Positions 32,862 to 42,126 of a DNA stretch of 64,000 nt are shown one piece after another. The translations under genes and the position numbers were made by a program. The notes below the pieces were generated by a model. The model worked only from the letters and a program-made list of their open reading frames with translations. It did no database searches and was not told the origin of the DNA. The stretch is from Autumnicola musiva. Its GTDB lineage: Bacteria > Bacteroidota > Bacteroidia > Flavobacteriales > Flavobacteriaceae. Position 1 is the first letter of the stretch. Each line of letters starts with the position of its first letter. The stretch is from the NCBI RefSeq assembly GCF_031846585.1, contig NZ_JAVRHK010000008.1, positions 62,001 to 126,000 on the forward strand, read 5' to 3'.

Positions 32862-34562
32862 CTAAAACTCTTGAACATATTCATCTGTTACACATCCTTC
32901 GGAAGCATTTTTCACAGACTGTGCATATTTAAATAGAACACCATTAAAAGTTTTCATCTGGGGCTTTATCCATTTTTTACGACGCTTTTCAATCACTTCA
33001 TCAGAAACCTTTAGTTTTAGCGTATTATTGACTGCATCTATTTCTATCAAATCGTTGTCTTCTACAAGTGCAATTAATCCTCCTTCAAAAGCTTCCGGGC
33101 TAATGTGTCCCACTACAAAACCATGTGTGCCACCACTGAATCTTCCATCAGTAATTAATGCCACAGTTTTTCCCAGCCCTGCACCAATTATAGCTGCAGT
33201 TGGTTTCAACATTTCAGGCATACCCGGACCGCCTTTTGGCCCGATATAACGGATGACAATCACATCACCAGGCTTAATCTTACCTGTACTAATCCCCTTG
33301 CTGAATGCTTTTTCACTATCAAAAACACGTGCTGTTCCTATAAATCGTTCACCTTCTTTTCCACTTATTTTGGCAACGCTGCCCTGAACGGCTAGATTAC
33401 CATATAATATCTGTAAATGTCCATTAGGTTTGATAGGATTCTCTAACGGCATCACGATTTTTTGGGAATTGAAATCAATATTCGGAATATCTTCTAAATT
33501 TCCCTCAACGGTTTTACCGGTAACTGTTAGGCAGTCACCATGCAACAGTTGATTGTTAAACAGGTATTTCATAACTGCCGGAATACCTCCATGTTTGTGC
33601 AGGTCTGCCATAAGATATTTACCGCTCGGTTTGAAATCTGCCAATACCGGCACTCTGTTGCTTATTTCCTGAAAATCATTTATACTAAGTGGGACTTGAA
33701 CACTTTTAGCCATTGCGATTAAATGCAGTACAGCATTTGTACTACCACCTAGTGCAATAATCAAAGTAATTGCATTTTCAAAAGCTTTCCGGGTCATAAT
33801 ATCCCGAGGTCTTATATCTTTTTCCAATAATAGTTTAATTGCCTTTCCTATATTTGCACACTCCTTCTTTTTATCCTGACCTACTGCTGGATTGGATGAA
33901 GAATACGGCAGGCTCATACCTAAAGCTTCAATAGCACTCGCCATTGTATTAGCGGTATACATTCCTCCACAGGCACCTGCACCAGGGCACGCATGACGGA
34001 CAATACCTTTAAAGTCATCCTCACTAATTTCCCCCGAAACTTTTTCTCCCCAAGCCTCAAAAGTATTTACAAGGTTAATTTCTTTCCCTTTATAGCGGCC
34101 GGGAGCAATTGCGCCGCCATATAACATGATACTAGGCCGGTTGAGCCTCCCCATTGCTATGATTGAGCCGGGCAAATTTTTATCACAACCAGGTATGGTA
34201 ATGAGGGCATCATAATATTGTGCTCCAGCATTTGTTTCTATACTGTCTGCAATAAGATCACGACTTACCAAACTATATCGCATTCCAGGTGTACCCATAC
34301 TAATTCCGTCGCTTACCCCAGTTGCATAAAAACGTAGACCAAGCAGGCCTTCGATCTGATTAATATGATCACGTACGATGGTGGCAAAGTTGTTCAGACT
34401 CATATTACAAGGATTTCCATCCCATCCCATACTAGCAATACCAACCTGCGCTTTGTTAAAATCTTCATCTTTAAATCCAATGGCATAATACATGGCTTTT
34501 GCACCAGGAAGTGTTTCATCCTGTGTTAATACACGCGAATACTTATTAATTATTTTTGTCAT
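32862..34562 (-). CDS. ilvD: Dihydroxy-acid dehydratase IlvD
   Basis: Encodes 566 aa, full length. Cluster-binding cysteines are in GCDKNLPGSII near residue 122 and GACGGMYTANTMASA near 194, and the late conserved segment ITDGRFSGGTHGFVVGHI carries the catalytic serine region. DHAD makes the 2-keto acids for valine, isoleucine and leucine. None of the other ilv genes is nearby, and the gene lies as cargo between two repeat blocks on an island. It may be a second copy, resistant to an inhibitor or used for a sugar acid; these are guesses. A Crp-type regulator gene lies just upstream on the same strand. Confidence 0.93.
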   Translation of the reverse strand: MTKIINKYSRVLTQDETLPGAKAMYYAIGFKDEDFNKAQVGIASMGWDGNPCNMSLNNFATIVRDHINQIEGLLGLRFYATGVSDGISMGTPGMRYSLVSRDLIADSIETNAGAQYYDALITIPGCDKNLPGSIIAMGRLNRPSIMLYGGAIAPGRYKGKEINLVNTFEAWGEKVSGEISEDDFKGIVRHACPGAGACGGMYTANTMASAIEALGMSLPYSSSNPAVGQDKKKECANIGKAIKLLLEKDIRPRDIMTRKAFENAITLIIALGGSTNAVLHLIAMAKSVQVPLSINDFQEISNRVPVLADFKPSGKYLMADLHKHGGIPAVMKYLFNNQLLHGDCLTVTGKTVEGNLEDIPNIDFNSQKIVMPLENPIKPNGHLQILYGNLAVQGSVAKISGKEGERFIGTARVFDSEKAFSKGISTGKIKPGDVIVIRYIGPKGGPGMPEMLKPTAAIIGAGLGKTVALITDGRFSGGTHGFVVGHISPEAFEGGLIALVEDNDLIEIDAVNNTLKLKVSDEVIEKRRKKWIKPQMKTFNGVLFKYAQSVKNASEGCVTDEYVQEF

Positions 34563-34590
34563 GATTATAATTTAAAGTTTATTTTACCTA

Positions 34591-35187
34591 CTAAATATGA
34601 GATTTTAACCTACTGAGGGTTTCCGGAGAAATATTCAAATAAGCTGCAAGATTGGTATTGGATAATCTTTGTGTGAGTTCAGGGTTATCTTTAAGCAGAC
34701 TACGATACCGTTCGGTAGCATTTTGAGTTAGCAAGCTACTTAGTTTAAAGTTTATTACCGTTAATCCATATTCAAGAATATAGATATACATTTTATTCCA
34801 TTCCGGTATTGTATTTCTTAAATAAAAAAAGTCATTATAATTGATCACCATTAGTTCTGAGGTTTCCACAGCTTCTATATATTCCGGCGAAGGTTCTCTT
34901 GAAATAAAACTGACGATCGAGGTTAAAAATGTATGCTCAAAAGCCATAAACCGAGTTGTTGTATTGTAATTATTATCACTGTAATATAATCGGAGACAAC
35001 CCTTATTAATAAAGAAAATTTTATCGGCTACAACCTTTTCTTTAAGTAATAATTTACCTTTTGGAGCTTTATAGGATTTGAAATAGGAAAGAATTTTATC
35101 AAGTTCCTTTTCGTTGATTTCTGTTTTTTTACGTATCAAATCTGCAAGCATCATCTTATTGAAAAAATCTAATTTCTTTAAGACCAA
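34591..35187 (-). CDS. Crp/Fnr family transcriptional regulator
   Basis: Encodes 198 aa. The cyclic-nucleotide-binding barrel lies at residues ~20-130 (APKGKLLLKEKVVADKIFFI, NKGCLRLYY) and a short C-terminal HTH at ~165-198 (LSNTNLAAYLNISPETLSRL). No Fe-S cysteine set of the Fnr type is seen. Proteins of this small kind are frequent in Bacteroidota and their ligands are mostly unknown. It lies 28 bases upstream of ilvD on the same strand, so it either shares its transcript or controls it. Confidence 0.85.
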   Translation of the reverse strand: MVLKKLDFFNKMMLADLIRKKTEINEKELDKILSYFKSYKAPKGKLLLKEKVVADKIFFINKGCLRLYYSDNNYNTTTRFMAFEHTFLTSIVSFISREPSPEYIEAVETSELMVINYNDFFYLRNTIPEWNKMYIYILEYGLTVINFKLSSLLTQNATERYRSLLKDNPELTQRLSNTNLAAYLNISPETLSRLKSHI

Positions 35188-35347
35188 AATTATAGTAAAT
35201 ACATATTGAAAAAATTGATTAAGGTCAAAATCGACGCTTTTATTAATTAGACACTTAAATTAATACAGAAGAAAGAACTGTGATTTAGGCAATCAAAAAG
35301 CACCATTGCAGATGATTTTACGATGTATTTTCTTAACTACCATCTAT
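35188..35347. other. Intergenic region upstream of the Crp-type gene
   Basis: AT-rich sequence with the promoter of the Crp-type gene presumably inside it. With R3, R5 and R4 to the right it forms the gene-free region 35188-35733. I see no gene remnant. Confidence 0.35.
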
Positions 35348-35440
35348 TAAAGCTTTTTGGCTCGTGTCCAAGATAAAATGTAATGAACCTGTTTTGCTGA
35401 AATGAAGCTTTTGCAAAATGGAGGTTAAAGTGGTGAATGG
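35348..35440. repeat. Repeat block R3, copy 1
   Basis: About 93 bases starting AAAGCTTTTTGGCTCGTGTC, similar to 45471-45561 and 55150-55242, with a more diverged copy near 57778-57852. The end AAAGTGGTGAATGG is shared by the three closer copies. Noncoding. Confidence 0.85.
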
Positions 35441-35520
35441 TGAATTAGTGTAAAAATATTCTTCTGAAATAATTCAATATAGGACAAATTAAGATTTCCA
35501 TTTTCTCCAATCTCTTTGAA

Positions 35521-35580
35521 AATTTGTCGCAAATTTGAGCCTGTTTATGCGGGTTTCCAAGCCATTTGACGCAAATTCGG
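35521..35580. repeat. Repeat block R5, copy 1
   Basis: Contains two direct repeats of TTTGNCGCAAATT about 44 bases apart, with TTTATGCGG between. It matches 57352-57408 in order and spacing. Noncoding. Confidence 0.75.
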
Positions 35581-35639
35581 TTAAAAGCGAAAAGAAAACA
35601 AACTATAAAAACTTGAAAATTAGGTGATTATATATTGGT

Positions 35640-35668
35640 AACATCGCGCAGCGTGTTATCCTCTTGCT
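35640..35668. repeat. Repeat block R4, copy 1
   Basis: 29 bases identical to 55394-55422. It contains the inverted repeat TAACA / TGTTA around TCGCGCAGCG and ends CCTCTTGCT. Both copies lie within 70 bases downstream of a leftward gene. Confidence 0.75.
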
Positions 35669-35684
35669 TTTCAAATTGAAAAGC

Positions 35685-35708
35685 AAAACCCCGAAAAGCC
35701 GGGGTTTT
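35685..35708 (-). terminator. Rho-independent-like terminator of the metalloprotease gene
   Basis: A 9-bp stem (AAAACCCCG and CGGGGTTTT) with a 6-base loop, 26 bases past the leftward gene's stop. T-runs on both sides could allow it to work in both directions. Confidence 0.7.
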
Positions 35709-35733
35709 AAATTCAGTAAAAATCCATGGCAAT

Positions 35734-37287
35734 TTATCTTCGAATGACAATTTGATGGGTTTCTTCTTTCCCTGCAGCTCCTATTTTCATAAAATATTTC
35801 CCGGGCTTCAGTTTAGAAACATCCAAATTAAATGATTGACTGTTTAAATCGTATTCCTTTGTTTGTACTACAGCTCCATTGAAATCATAAATTATAATAC
35901 TTCCTTTCTCCTCTTTATTATTACTTAATCTATCGTGTATCTGAGTGAGTTTATTAAGGGATGTATTTTCAATAATAATGTCTGTAGTAGCCGGATTAGG
36001 AGCAAAACTATAGGTATAGGATCTTGAGGAAGTATTTACAATAAAATATTTCCATTCACCCCAACCACAATTATTACTCGCCCTTGCTCTAAATTGAATT
36101 GTTCCCGGACCTGTAATTTCTATGTTTGCAAACCTTCCCGTACTCCCTTCACCATTGTTTACTGGATTTCCAATACTACCGAAGTTAGGGTTATATGCAA
36201 CAAACTTAAAATTACCAAATACTCGCTCCCATTCCCAACTTGAGGAACCATCAGTACCTAAACCATTTAGTAGAAATCCTTCAATATCGCCTGTTCCACT
36301 ATAAAGGGAAAAGTTGCAGGTGGTACTATAATAATCATAACAAAATGAGTCCAAAGCAACCAATGGTGTGGCTGCTTCAATAGTTCTTTCAATGGTTACT
36401 TCACTGCAACCATTATCAATTGTAAAACTTAGTTCTATGCTTCCTACTGACATAGAAGTGTCAAGCTCCAATGAAGCAGTACTACCAGTACCAGAAGAGT
36501 TTTCAAAAAAACTTCCAGGGCTAACTTCCCAAGTAACAGTTGAATTAGGTGGAATACCACTAGTATCTAAAGTATAGGTTCCTTCCTCACAAAATTCTGC
36601 AGGACCTACAATGATGTTTTCGCTTTTAGTTCCATAAAGACTTTGTATTCCGGCAATATCGTCACTGCCTAAGTACCTGTGTGATCCAGTATAGTTAGCA
36701 AGCATTAAGGACCCCGGTACTTCAGTATGGTCTAAGCCAATCGCGTGGCCTATCTCATGAGCAGCAACGGTGACGAGATCTATGGGATCATTTTGGTTAT
36801 TTCTGAAATTCAATGTCCATGTTTCCGAATCGTCAAAATGTATATCCCCTGCGTCCTCACCGAAAGCATTCGGCGGTGGTCCTCCTAATGTATGGCCGAG
36901 AACTCCACCAGGTCCATCAAATGGTCCGCCATCACCATGATTAAAAGTAGCCCAAAGAATTATAATGTCAGCTTCATCCGCATCACAAACCTCTAAAAAT
37001 GCAAGACTAGTTTGTTCGCTCCAAAAATTAAAACCATCTCTTATTGCTTCATTTTCATTATCGCCAGCTATGTCATTAGTACCATTGTCAATAAAATAAG
37101 TTATAATTCTATGATTCCAAGTTGTACCTATTGGGACAAAATATAATGAGGGGTAATCATTCTCTTGTATTATCCTTTCATTAGAAGGTCTGGTTGTTGG
37201 CCAATCATCGTAATAGACATCTCCATTGGATTGTCCATATATTGTGATTCCGAATAGTAAAAAAAATAATAGTAAAAGTTTTTTCAT
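35734..37287 (-). CDS. Secreted matrixin-like metalloprotease with T9SS sorting domain
   Basis: Encodes 517 aa. A signal peptide (KKLLLLFFLLFGITIYG) is followed by a catalytic domain with the zinc site HEIGHAIGLDH near residue 177 and a Met-turn (GSLMLANY). Residues ~235-305 look like an Ig/PKD-like domain. The C-terminal ~80 residues are a type IX secretion sorting domain (SFAPNPATTDIIIENTS through the last strand, ending QIVIRR). It would be exported to the cell surface or medium and cut proteins. A small lipoprotein gene lies 14 bases upstream on the same strand. Confidence 0.88.
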   Translation of the reverse strand: MKKLLLLFFLLFGITIYGQSNGDVYYDDWPTTRPSNERIIQENDYPSLYFVPIGTTWNHRIITYFIDNGTNDIAGDNENEAIRDGFNFWSEQTSLAFLEVCDADEADIIILWATFNHGDGGPFDGPGGVLGHTLGGPPPNAFGEDAGDIHFDDSETWTLNFRNNQNDPIDLVTVAAHEIGHAIGLDHTEVPGSLMLANYTGSHRYLGSDDIAGIQSLYGTKSENIIVGPAEFCEEGTYTLDTSGIPPNSTVTWEVSPGSFFENSSGTGSTASLELDTSMSVGSIELSFTIDNGCSEVTIERTIEAATPLVALDSFCYDYYSTTCNFSLYSGTGDIEGFLLNGLGTDGSSSWEWERVFGNFKFVAYNPNFGSIGNPVNNGEGSTGRFANIEITGPGTIQFRARASNNCGWGEWKYFIVNTSSRSYTYSFAPNPATTDIIIENTSLNKLTQIHDRLSNNKEEKGSIIIYDFNGAVVQTKEYDLNSQSFNLDVSKLKPGKYFMKIGAAGKEETHQIVIRR

Positions 37288-37301
37288 ATTTTATGATTTA
37301 G

Positions 37302-37688
37302 TTATTTCTTTTTTATTGAATTGATTTCCAGTAAGAAATAATTTTGACCTGGGATCCTTTTTTCTATTTCATTTGGATAAGTATAATATGTTCCACTAAA
37401 AATAATCTCAATTTCATCTTGAATAAATTCATCTGGTATATTGTTACAAAGTATCCCAACATCTTGCGAATCATAGTCGCCGTCAATACCAGAGTAAATC
37501 ATATATTTATTCATATCAGTATTAAAAGCTACAAATCCTTCAATTTCTGAAACTCTCTTCACTTCCTTCATACCGTCACTACATGTACTTTCTTGTTCAG
37601 TAGGGCTAGATGTATTAGTTTCACAATTTGTAACAAATAGACTAATAGAAAGAAGCAGAAATATTTTAATCATATTAGATACCTTCAT
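37302..37688 (-). CDS. Small lipoprotein paired with the metalloprotease
   Basis: Encodes 128 aa with a lipoprotein signal (IKIFLLLSISLFVTNC, Cys at residue 22); Met6 is an alternative start. Two further cysteines (C36 and C82) could form a disulfide. The mature part is beta-rich with no family I recognise. It lies 14 bases before the metalloprotease gene, so the two are cotranscribed. A second protease-lipoprotein pair with the same order is at 26.0-27.7 kb, which suggests an inhibitor or anchor role (inference). Confidence 0.6.
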   Translation of the reverse strand: MKVSNMIKIFLLLSISLFVTNCETNTSSPTEQESTCSDGMKEVKRVSEIEGFVAFNTDMNKYMIYSGIDGDYDSQDVGILCNNIPDEFIQDEIEIIFSGTYYTYPNEIEKRIPGQNYFLLEINSIKKK

Positions 37689-37829
37689 AATTATTTAATT
37701 TTTAAATAGAAACTCAATTTTTTAAGGAGCACTTGTCCATAATTAATTAGTAGAATTATAATTCTTACTATTATTAGATGGGGATTATTAAGAAAAGTTG
37801 CTTCAAATTATGTTAAATATAGCGAATTT

Positions 37830-39029
37830 TTATAAAATATTTCTAATTTTCCCCATATCATTTGCTATTTTAGAATCAATCACCCTTGCATAAATTTGAG
37901 TAGTCGCTAATTTTGTATGTCCCAAAAGTTTAGAAACGGTTTCTATAGGAACGCCATTGGCGAGGGTTACAGTTGTGGCAAATGTATGACGGGCGGCGTG
38001 GAAACTTAATTCTTTATCGATTTTTACCGCTTTGGTGATTTCCCGTAAATATTGATTGGTTTTCTGGTTGGAATAGACCGGAAGTAAAATATCACTGGAA
38101 CAAACTTTTGGATGGTCCTGGTATTTTTCCAGAATACGTTCAGCTTCTTCCAACAGTGGGATTCTCAGCATCGTATTAGTTTTGATTCTTCGGGTGTAGA
38201 TCCATTTATTCCCATCAACACCTATCTGAATATGTTTTTTCTTTAGCTCCTTGACATCGCCATAGGGCAATCCCGTATAACAACAGAAAACAAAAATGTC
38301 GCGGTTGATTTTATGGGTAGCTCTTTTGAATTTTTTGTCCTTTATCTTTTGTAATTCTACTTTGGATAGATATACCATATCGACCTGGTCAAAACGGAGT
38401 TTAAACCTTTTGGTAGGGTTCTTTTCAATCCAGTCTAAATCTTCGGCCAGGCGCATCAATTTTTTAAAGCGTTCCATATGTTTCATTACCCCGTTATTTC
38501 TTAGACTGGGCAAGCCCCTTAAAAAACTTTCAAATCCCAGGGTAAATTGATAATCAACCTGCTTTAAATAAATATCTGAAGTACGATATTGGGCTTTTAA
38601 AAAATCTTTGAGGTAGTTTTCCGTAGTTGTATAGTTTTTCATTGTTCCATACTTTAAAACCTTAACCATTTTCTCTTTGTGGTAGTGGATTAAATAGATG
38701 AGGGTATAATGTTGCTGGTCACTTCCAAGGAATCTAGCTTTCACCGTTTCTGTGGTTACCAGCATTCCTTCTTTAGTAAGGCTGTCTTGAGTTTTATAGA
38801 GTTGAGCCTTGGTTTCATCAATTTTTTTATTGATTAGCCGGCTTTCAGAATTGTTACCGACAAGTTTACTGGCAGCTTGGTTCCACTTGTCTACCGGGAT
38901 AGTTCGTTTTAAACTTATTTCTAATGATTTGCCGTTAACGGTAATTCGGGCATAGAGGATAGCTGATTTAGGTTGTTTTTTCTTTTTTCGGATAATAAAA
39001 GAAATGGAAAAGGTTTGACTGGTACGCAT
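37830..39029 (-). CDS. Tyrosine recombinase (integrase) of the left island unit
   Basis: Encodes 399 aa from ATG at 39029. It has an arm-binding domain (SFIIRKKKKQPKSAILYARI), a SAM-like core-binding domain (~115-205) and the catalytic domain with R (CCYTGLPYGDVKELKKKHI region), HAARHTFATTVTL and the nucleophile Tyr in TTQIYARV. It is strongly similar to the recombinase at 61788. It lies 250 bases left of a copy of the tRNA-Pro 3' end and is oriented away from it, the same layout as the intact pair at 63 kb. Confidence 0.92.
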   Translation of the reverse strand: MRTSQTFSISFIIRKKKKQPKSAILYARITVNGKSLEISLKRTIPVDKWNQAASKLVGNNSESRLINKKIDETKAQLYKTQDSLTKEGMLVTTETVKARFLGSDQQHYTLIYLIHYHKEKMVKVLKYGTMKNYTTTENYLKDFLKAQYRTSDIYLKQVDYQFTLGFESFLRGLPSLRNNGVMKHMERFKKLMRLAEDLDWIEKNPTKRFKLRFDQVDMVYLSKVELQKIKDKKFKRATHKINRDIFVFCCYTGLPYGDVKELKKKHIQIGVDGNKWIYTRRIKTNTMLRIPLLEEAERILEKYQDHPKVCSSDILLPVYSNQKTNQYLREITKAVKIDKELSFHAARHTFATTVTLANGVPIETVSKLLGHTKLATTQIYARVIDSKIANDMGKIRNIL

Positions 39030-39053
39030 AGCTTTGTTGTTTAAATGAAACAA

Positions 39054-39278
39054 TTAATTAAGGCGAAAGTCAAACTACCAATACGTAATTATGGAGTACC
39101 GGTAAGCTAAAAATACAAAAAAATAACTCACGATAAACTCACAAATTCCCAGTGAACTCACGATTAACTCACATAAAATTTAACACTATTTGTTAAATTC
39201 TGAACATAAAAATAAAGGGTAACTATATGAAAACCATATAATTACCCTTGATTTGTGTTAAAATATAACTTATTAAAG
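39054..39278. promoter_or_regulatory. Recombinase upstream region with repeated ACTCAC motifs
   Basis: Several copies of AACTCACGA or AACTCACA lie between 39124 and 39175 (for example GAACTCACGATTAACTCACA). A similar pair occurs near 25770-25790, right of the other att copy. Such iterated short motifs near att sites are candidates for recombinase arm sites. Confidence 0.45.
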
Positions 39279-39293
39279 TCGGGGTGGCAGGAA
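39279..39293. repeat. att-like copy of the tRNA-Pro 3' end (junction of the two island units)
   Basis: GTCGGGGTGGCAGGA, identical to 63251-63265 within tRNA-Pro. No tRNA follows it. Its left neighbour is the recombinase of the left unit and its right neighbour the arm motif of the right unit. Confidence 0.7.
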
Positions 39294-39351
39294 GCTTTTC
39301 AAGTTACTTCAGCTCTTTAAAACCGCGACTTCGTATCTTTAATTCTGGATA

Positions 39352-39371
39352 TATTCACCGAATCATTCACT
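39352..39371. repeat. Recombinase arm-type motif, copy 2
   Basis: Identical 20 bases to 25571-25590 and 63129-63148, here right of the att copy, so it marks the left end of the right unit. The remaining sequence from 39372 to 39601 is AT-rich with no gene. Confidence 0.55.
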
Positions 39372-39601
39372 AAAATAGAAAGAACTATAAGACCAATAGA
39401 ATTTGATCGTCTTTAATATCATAAAGATAAAAAAATTAGTAATACATATTATACATTCTTTCTAAGCTAAACTAACCATCAAGATTTTTACAACATATTC
39501 ATAGCAATTAAGACATTCTAAACTCTCCGTTGCGTAGATTTATGCAAGGGTTTTAGAAGAAAAATTAAGCAAAGATTTAGATTGTTTTTTTAAGGTATAA
39601 A

Positions 39602-41686
39602 TCAAAGTTCACTTTTCAATTGGAAAATTTTATCTCTCCTACTAAAATCGACCAAATGAAAATCTTGGATACCTTTTGTTTCTTGTTTAAATATATCATC
39701 ACGTTCTCCGAAAGAAGCGAATACAATGGATTGACAGTCCTTATTTGAGGCAAGCACATTTAGAAAACTATTCATATCCTTATTAGCCATATCATGCTGT
39801 GATGGTTCATCAAAAAGTAAAATGCCGGGGTGATTGGCATTAAACTTATAAGATGTTTCAAATAAGCTTATAGTATATGACCAAATAGCTCTAATAAAAT
39901 CACTCGCCGAAGAATTATGTTTTATTTTACCTTCAGACTTCTTTTCATCAACACGTTTAACCAAATTAAGACCTTTCACGTTAGGAAAGTAATTATCATA
40001 AGGAATTGATATATCCCTTATTTCATAACTTCTATAATTAAATTTTTCTAAAAGTGACTTGAATTTATTATTAAAAAAATCCATCTTTTTAAGATCCTCA
40101 GAAGAGTAAAAGGCATTTGGCAACTCTTTAATCCTACCTAGAGTTTTAGCATATTTTTTAGATATATCCTTGAATTCCTGCAATTCTGTATCAATTCGTT
40201 TTTTAATTTTTTGATAATGTCTTATTTGACTTTCTAAGTTTACTTTTTTTTCAATTATAAATTTGGAAGGTATTCTATCATCCGCAATCATTTCTCTATT
40301 TAAAGATTTAATCGTAGATCTATTTTTCCTTATCTTATCAGACAGCCTATCAAGCCTCTGTTCATGTTCAAAAATCTGATTTTCTTGTCCCCTAATAAAT
40401 GCTAAGTATAAATCTTTTTGTGATTTCAAATGATTAATATTCTCATCTAATTTCATATAATTTTGATTGATGTCTTGTGGAAGTAAGGTGTCCTTGACTT
40501 CTTGGCTACAAGTTGGACATAAATCTTGGGTTATTTGGACATCCTCATCTTTTGCGAATTTTCGAACCTTTTTGTATGCTTTATAATTTTCTAATTCATT
40601 TATTGTTTCGCTGTATTCTTTTTTATAACCCTTTAAATCTTTTTCGCTTAGTACGATCTTATTAACTAGATTTTGCTTTGAAAAATTCAATTTTGAATAT
40701 TCAACGGTCAATTGATCCAACTGCTTACTAAGTTTATCGCTGATCTGCCCAGTTTTTGGAAGACTTTCCTTTTCAATTTCGTTCAACTCCGATTGAAAAA
40801 TCTCTAATAGTTCATCCAAATTTTTATAGCCATCAGCAGTCATTCTTCTCACATAAATCTTATCCTCCGGTTTTAAAATCTGAGGTTTAATATTTAGGCC
40901 TTCCACTTTCAGATTCTCGCTTTTGAGTATATCTTTTAGGTCGATGTATTTCTGTTCCCATTGATATTCTATAATTTTTTTCTCAAAATTTAAATTCTCT
41001 TTGTTTTTCTGATTCTCTAACACATCGAGTTTTAGAATGTATTCAATAACTTTTGATTTTACATCTTTAATTTTATAATATGGTATTGTTGCTAAAAAAT
41101 CTGCCCATCCGTTTTTTTGTTCAATAGCAAAAGATGGGAAAATTGTTTGGAGATATAATTTTTTTGAAGAACCATCTGTGTAGCTAACGTCAGGTAAATC
41201 TGTATTTAAAAAGGTATTTAGATAAGCGTGAAATCCGTATTTTAAATTTTTCGCTGCATTTTGATCGTGTAGATACATCTCGAGAGATTCAATATCTGGT
41301 TTTGGAGTTTCACTAATTATTTTGCCTAAATATACTTTTACGTACCTAGGGTCGTAAGTATCACTTTCAATATAACGTTGTATGGTTATACTCTCGCCTT
41401 TTTGATTTTCAATCTCTAGAAGGATACTAGATTCGATTACAGGTAATTGTTTTTCATCAACTTTAATCTTATCCTTAAGAACATATTGCAGTGCCATAGT
41501 GTTCTTTCCTCCTATAATTTCTTCCATCCCTAAACCATAGAGCAAACCTTGAAAAACAGTACTCTTTCCTGAAGAATTATTTCCTCGTATAACATTTAAA
41601 CCTTTAAAAAATTGAATTTCTTCTCCATAAAGAGCTCCTTTAGTAACGATATTGATTCTTAAGCTATTTAATTTAATCATTTCCAA
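39602..41686 (-). CDS. ABC/SMC-like ATPase of an ABC-three-component system
   Basis: Encodes 694 aa (Met3 is an alternative start). Walker A is GNNSSGKST at residues 35-43. Long helical arms follow, with a zinc-hook-like CPTCSQEV midway (near residue 393). The Walker B stretch is GILLFDEPSQHD, and S-A-S-D-F-I-R-A stands where the ABC signature belongs. The layout is that of RecN/Rad50-type ATPases used in conflict systems. It overlaps the middle-component gene by 10 bases. In ABC-3C and Lamassu systems the ATPase senses foreign DNA ends or structures and releases or activates the effector. Family naming beyond ABC-3C is not certain. Confidence 0.82.
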   Translation of the reverse strand: MEMIKLNSLRINIVTKGALYGEEIQFFKGLNVIRGNNSSGKSTVFQGLLYGLGMEEIIGGKNTMALQYVLKDKIKVDEKQLPVIESSILLEIENQKGESITIQRYIESDTYDPRYVKVYLGKIISETPKPDIESLEMYLHDQNAAKNLKYGFHAYLNTFLNTDLPDVSYTDGSSKKLYLQTIFPSFAIEQKNGWADFLATIPYYKIKDVKSKVIEYILKLDVLENQKNKENLNFEKKIIEYQWEQKYIDLKDILKSENLKVEGLNIKPQILKPEDKIYVRRMTADGYKNLDELLEIFQSELNEIEKESLPKTGQISDKLSKQLDQLTVEYSKLNFSKQNLVNKIVLSEKDLKGYKKEYSETINELENYKAYKKVRKFAKDEDVQITQDLCPTCSQEVKDTLLPQDINQNYMKLDENINHLKSQKDLYLAFIRGQENQIFEHEQRLDRLSDKIRKNRSTIKSLNREMIADDRIPSKFIIEKKVNLESQIRHYQKIKKRIDTELQEFKDISKKYAKTLGRIKELPNAFYSSEDLKKMDFFNNKFKSLLEKFNYRSYEIRDISIPYDNYFPNVKGLNLVKRVDEKKSEGKIKHNSSASDFIRAIWSYTISLFETSYKFNANHPGILLFDEPSQHDMANKDMNSFLNVLASNKDCQSIVFASFGERDDIFKQETKGIQDFHLVDFSRRDKIFQLKSEL

Positions 41687-42126
41687 TTTTTTGAAAGTTC
41701 ATCAATTCTTGATTCTGTAATTACCTTACCAAATTCTTCTAAAATTTTTTTTTCATCTCCAAAAAGATCATCTTCTTCTAAAATTTTATGGACTAATTGT
41801 GCGCCTTTTTTAGTAATTAAGTATTTCCCTTTTTCTTCTATAATTAACTCCTCTCCAATACCAAAAGCCACAGCCCTATTTACGTGAGGAGATAATGTCC
41901 ATATGCTAAGTGATACATCAAAATCATTATTGATCCACTCTTTTACTTTCATTTTACGCTTTCTATCTTGAAAGATCCATGAAAATAAGTGGAGCTTAAG
42001 AAGAGAACATCCATATTTATTGGAACCTTCAGAAATAACCAATAAAAGTTGAGTTAATTTCCATACTGGTCTGTAATCTATAGAAAGGGAAACCGGTCTA
42101 CGCTTAAAAATAATATTCTTATTCAT
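41677..42126 (-). CDS. Middle component of the ABC-three-component system
   Basis: Encodes 149 aa from ATG at 42126, which overlaps the effector stop in a TGATG; a longer frame from 42159 is less likely. It is helical and basic at the N-terminus and has a winged-helix-like end part (GIGEELIIEEKGKYLITKKG). Position and size fit the small middle component of ABC-3C systems, which bridges the ATPase and the effector. I cannot assign the numbered subfamily. Confidence 0.65.
   Translation of the reverse strand: MNKNIIFKRRPVSLSIDYRPVWKLTQLLLVISEGSNKYGCSLLKLHLFSWIFQDRKRKMKVKEWINNDFDVSLSIWTLSPHVNRAVAFGIGEELIIEEKGKYLITKKGAQLVHKILEEDDLFGDEKKILEEFGKVITESRIDELSKNWK

Noticed and set aside
39602..41686. 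Housekeeping RecN or SbcC
   Set aside because: The head and hook motifs are similar, but the overlapping two-gene partners, the XRE regulator and the island setting fit a conflict system better, and SbcD is absent.
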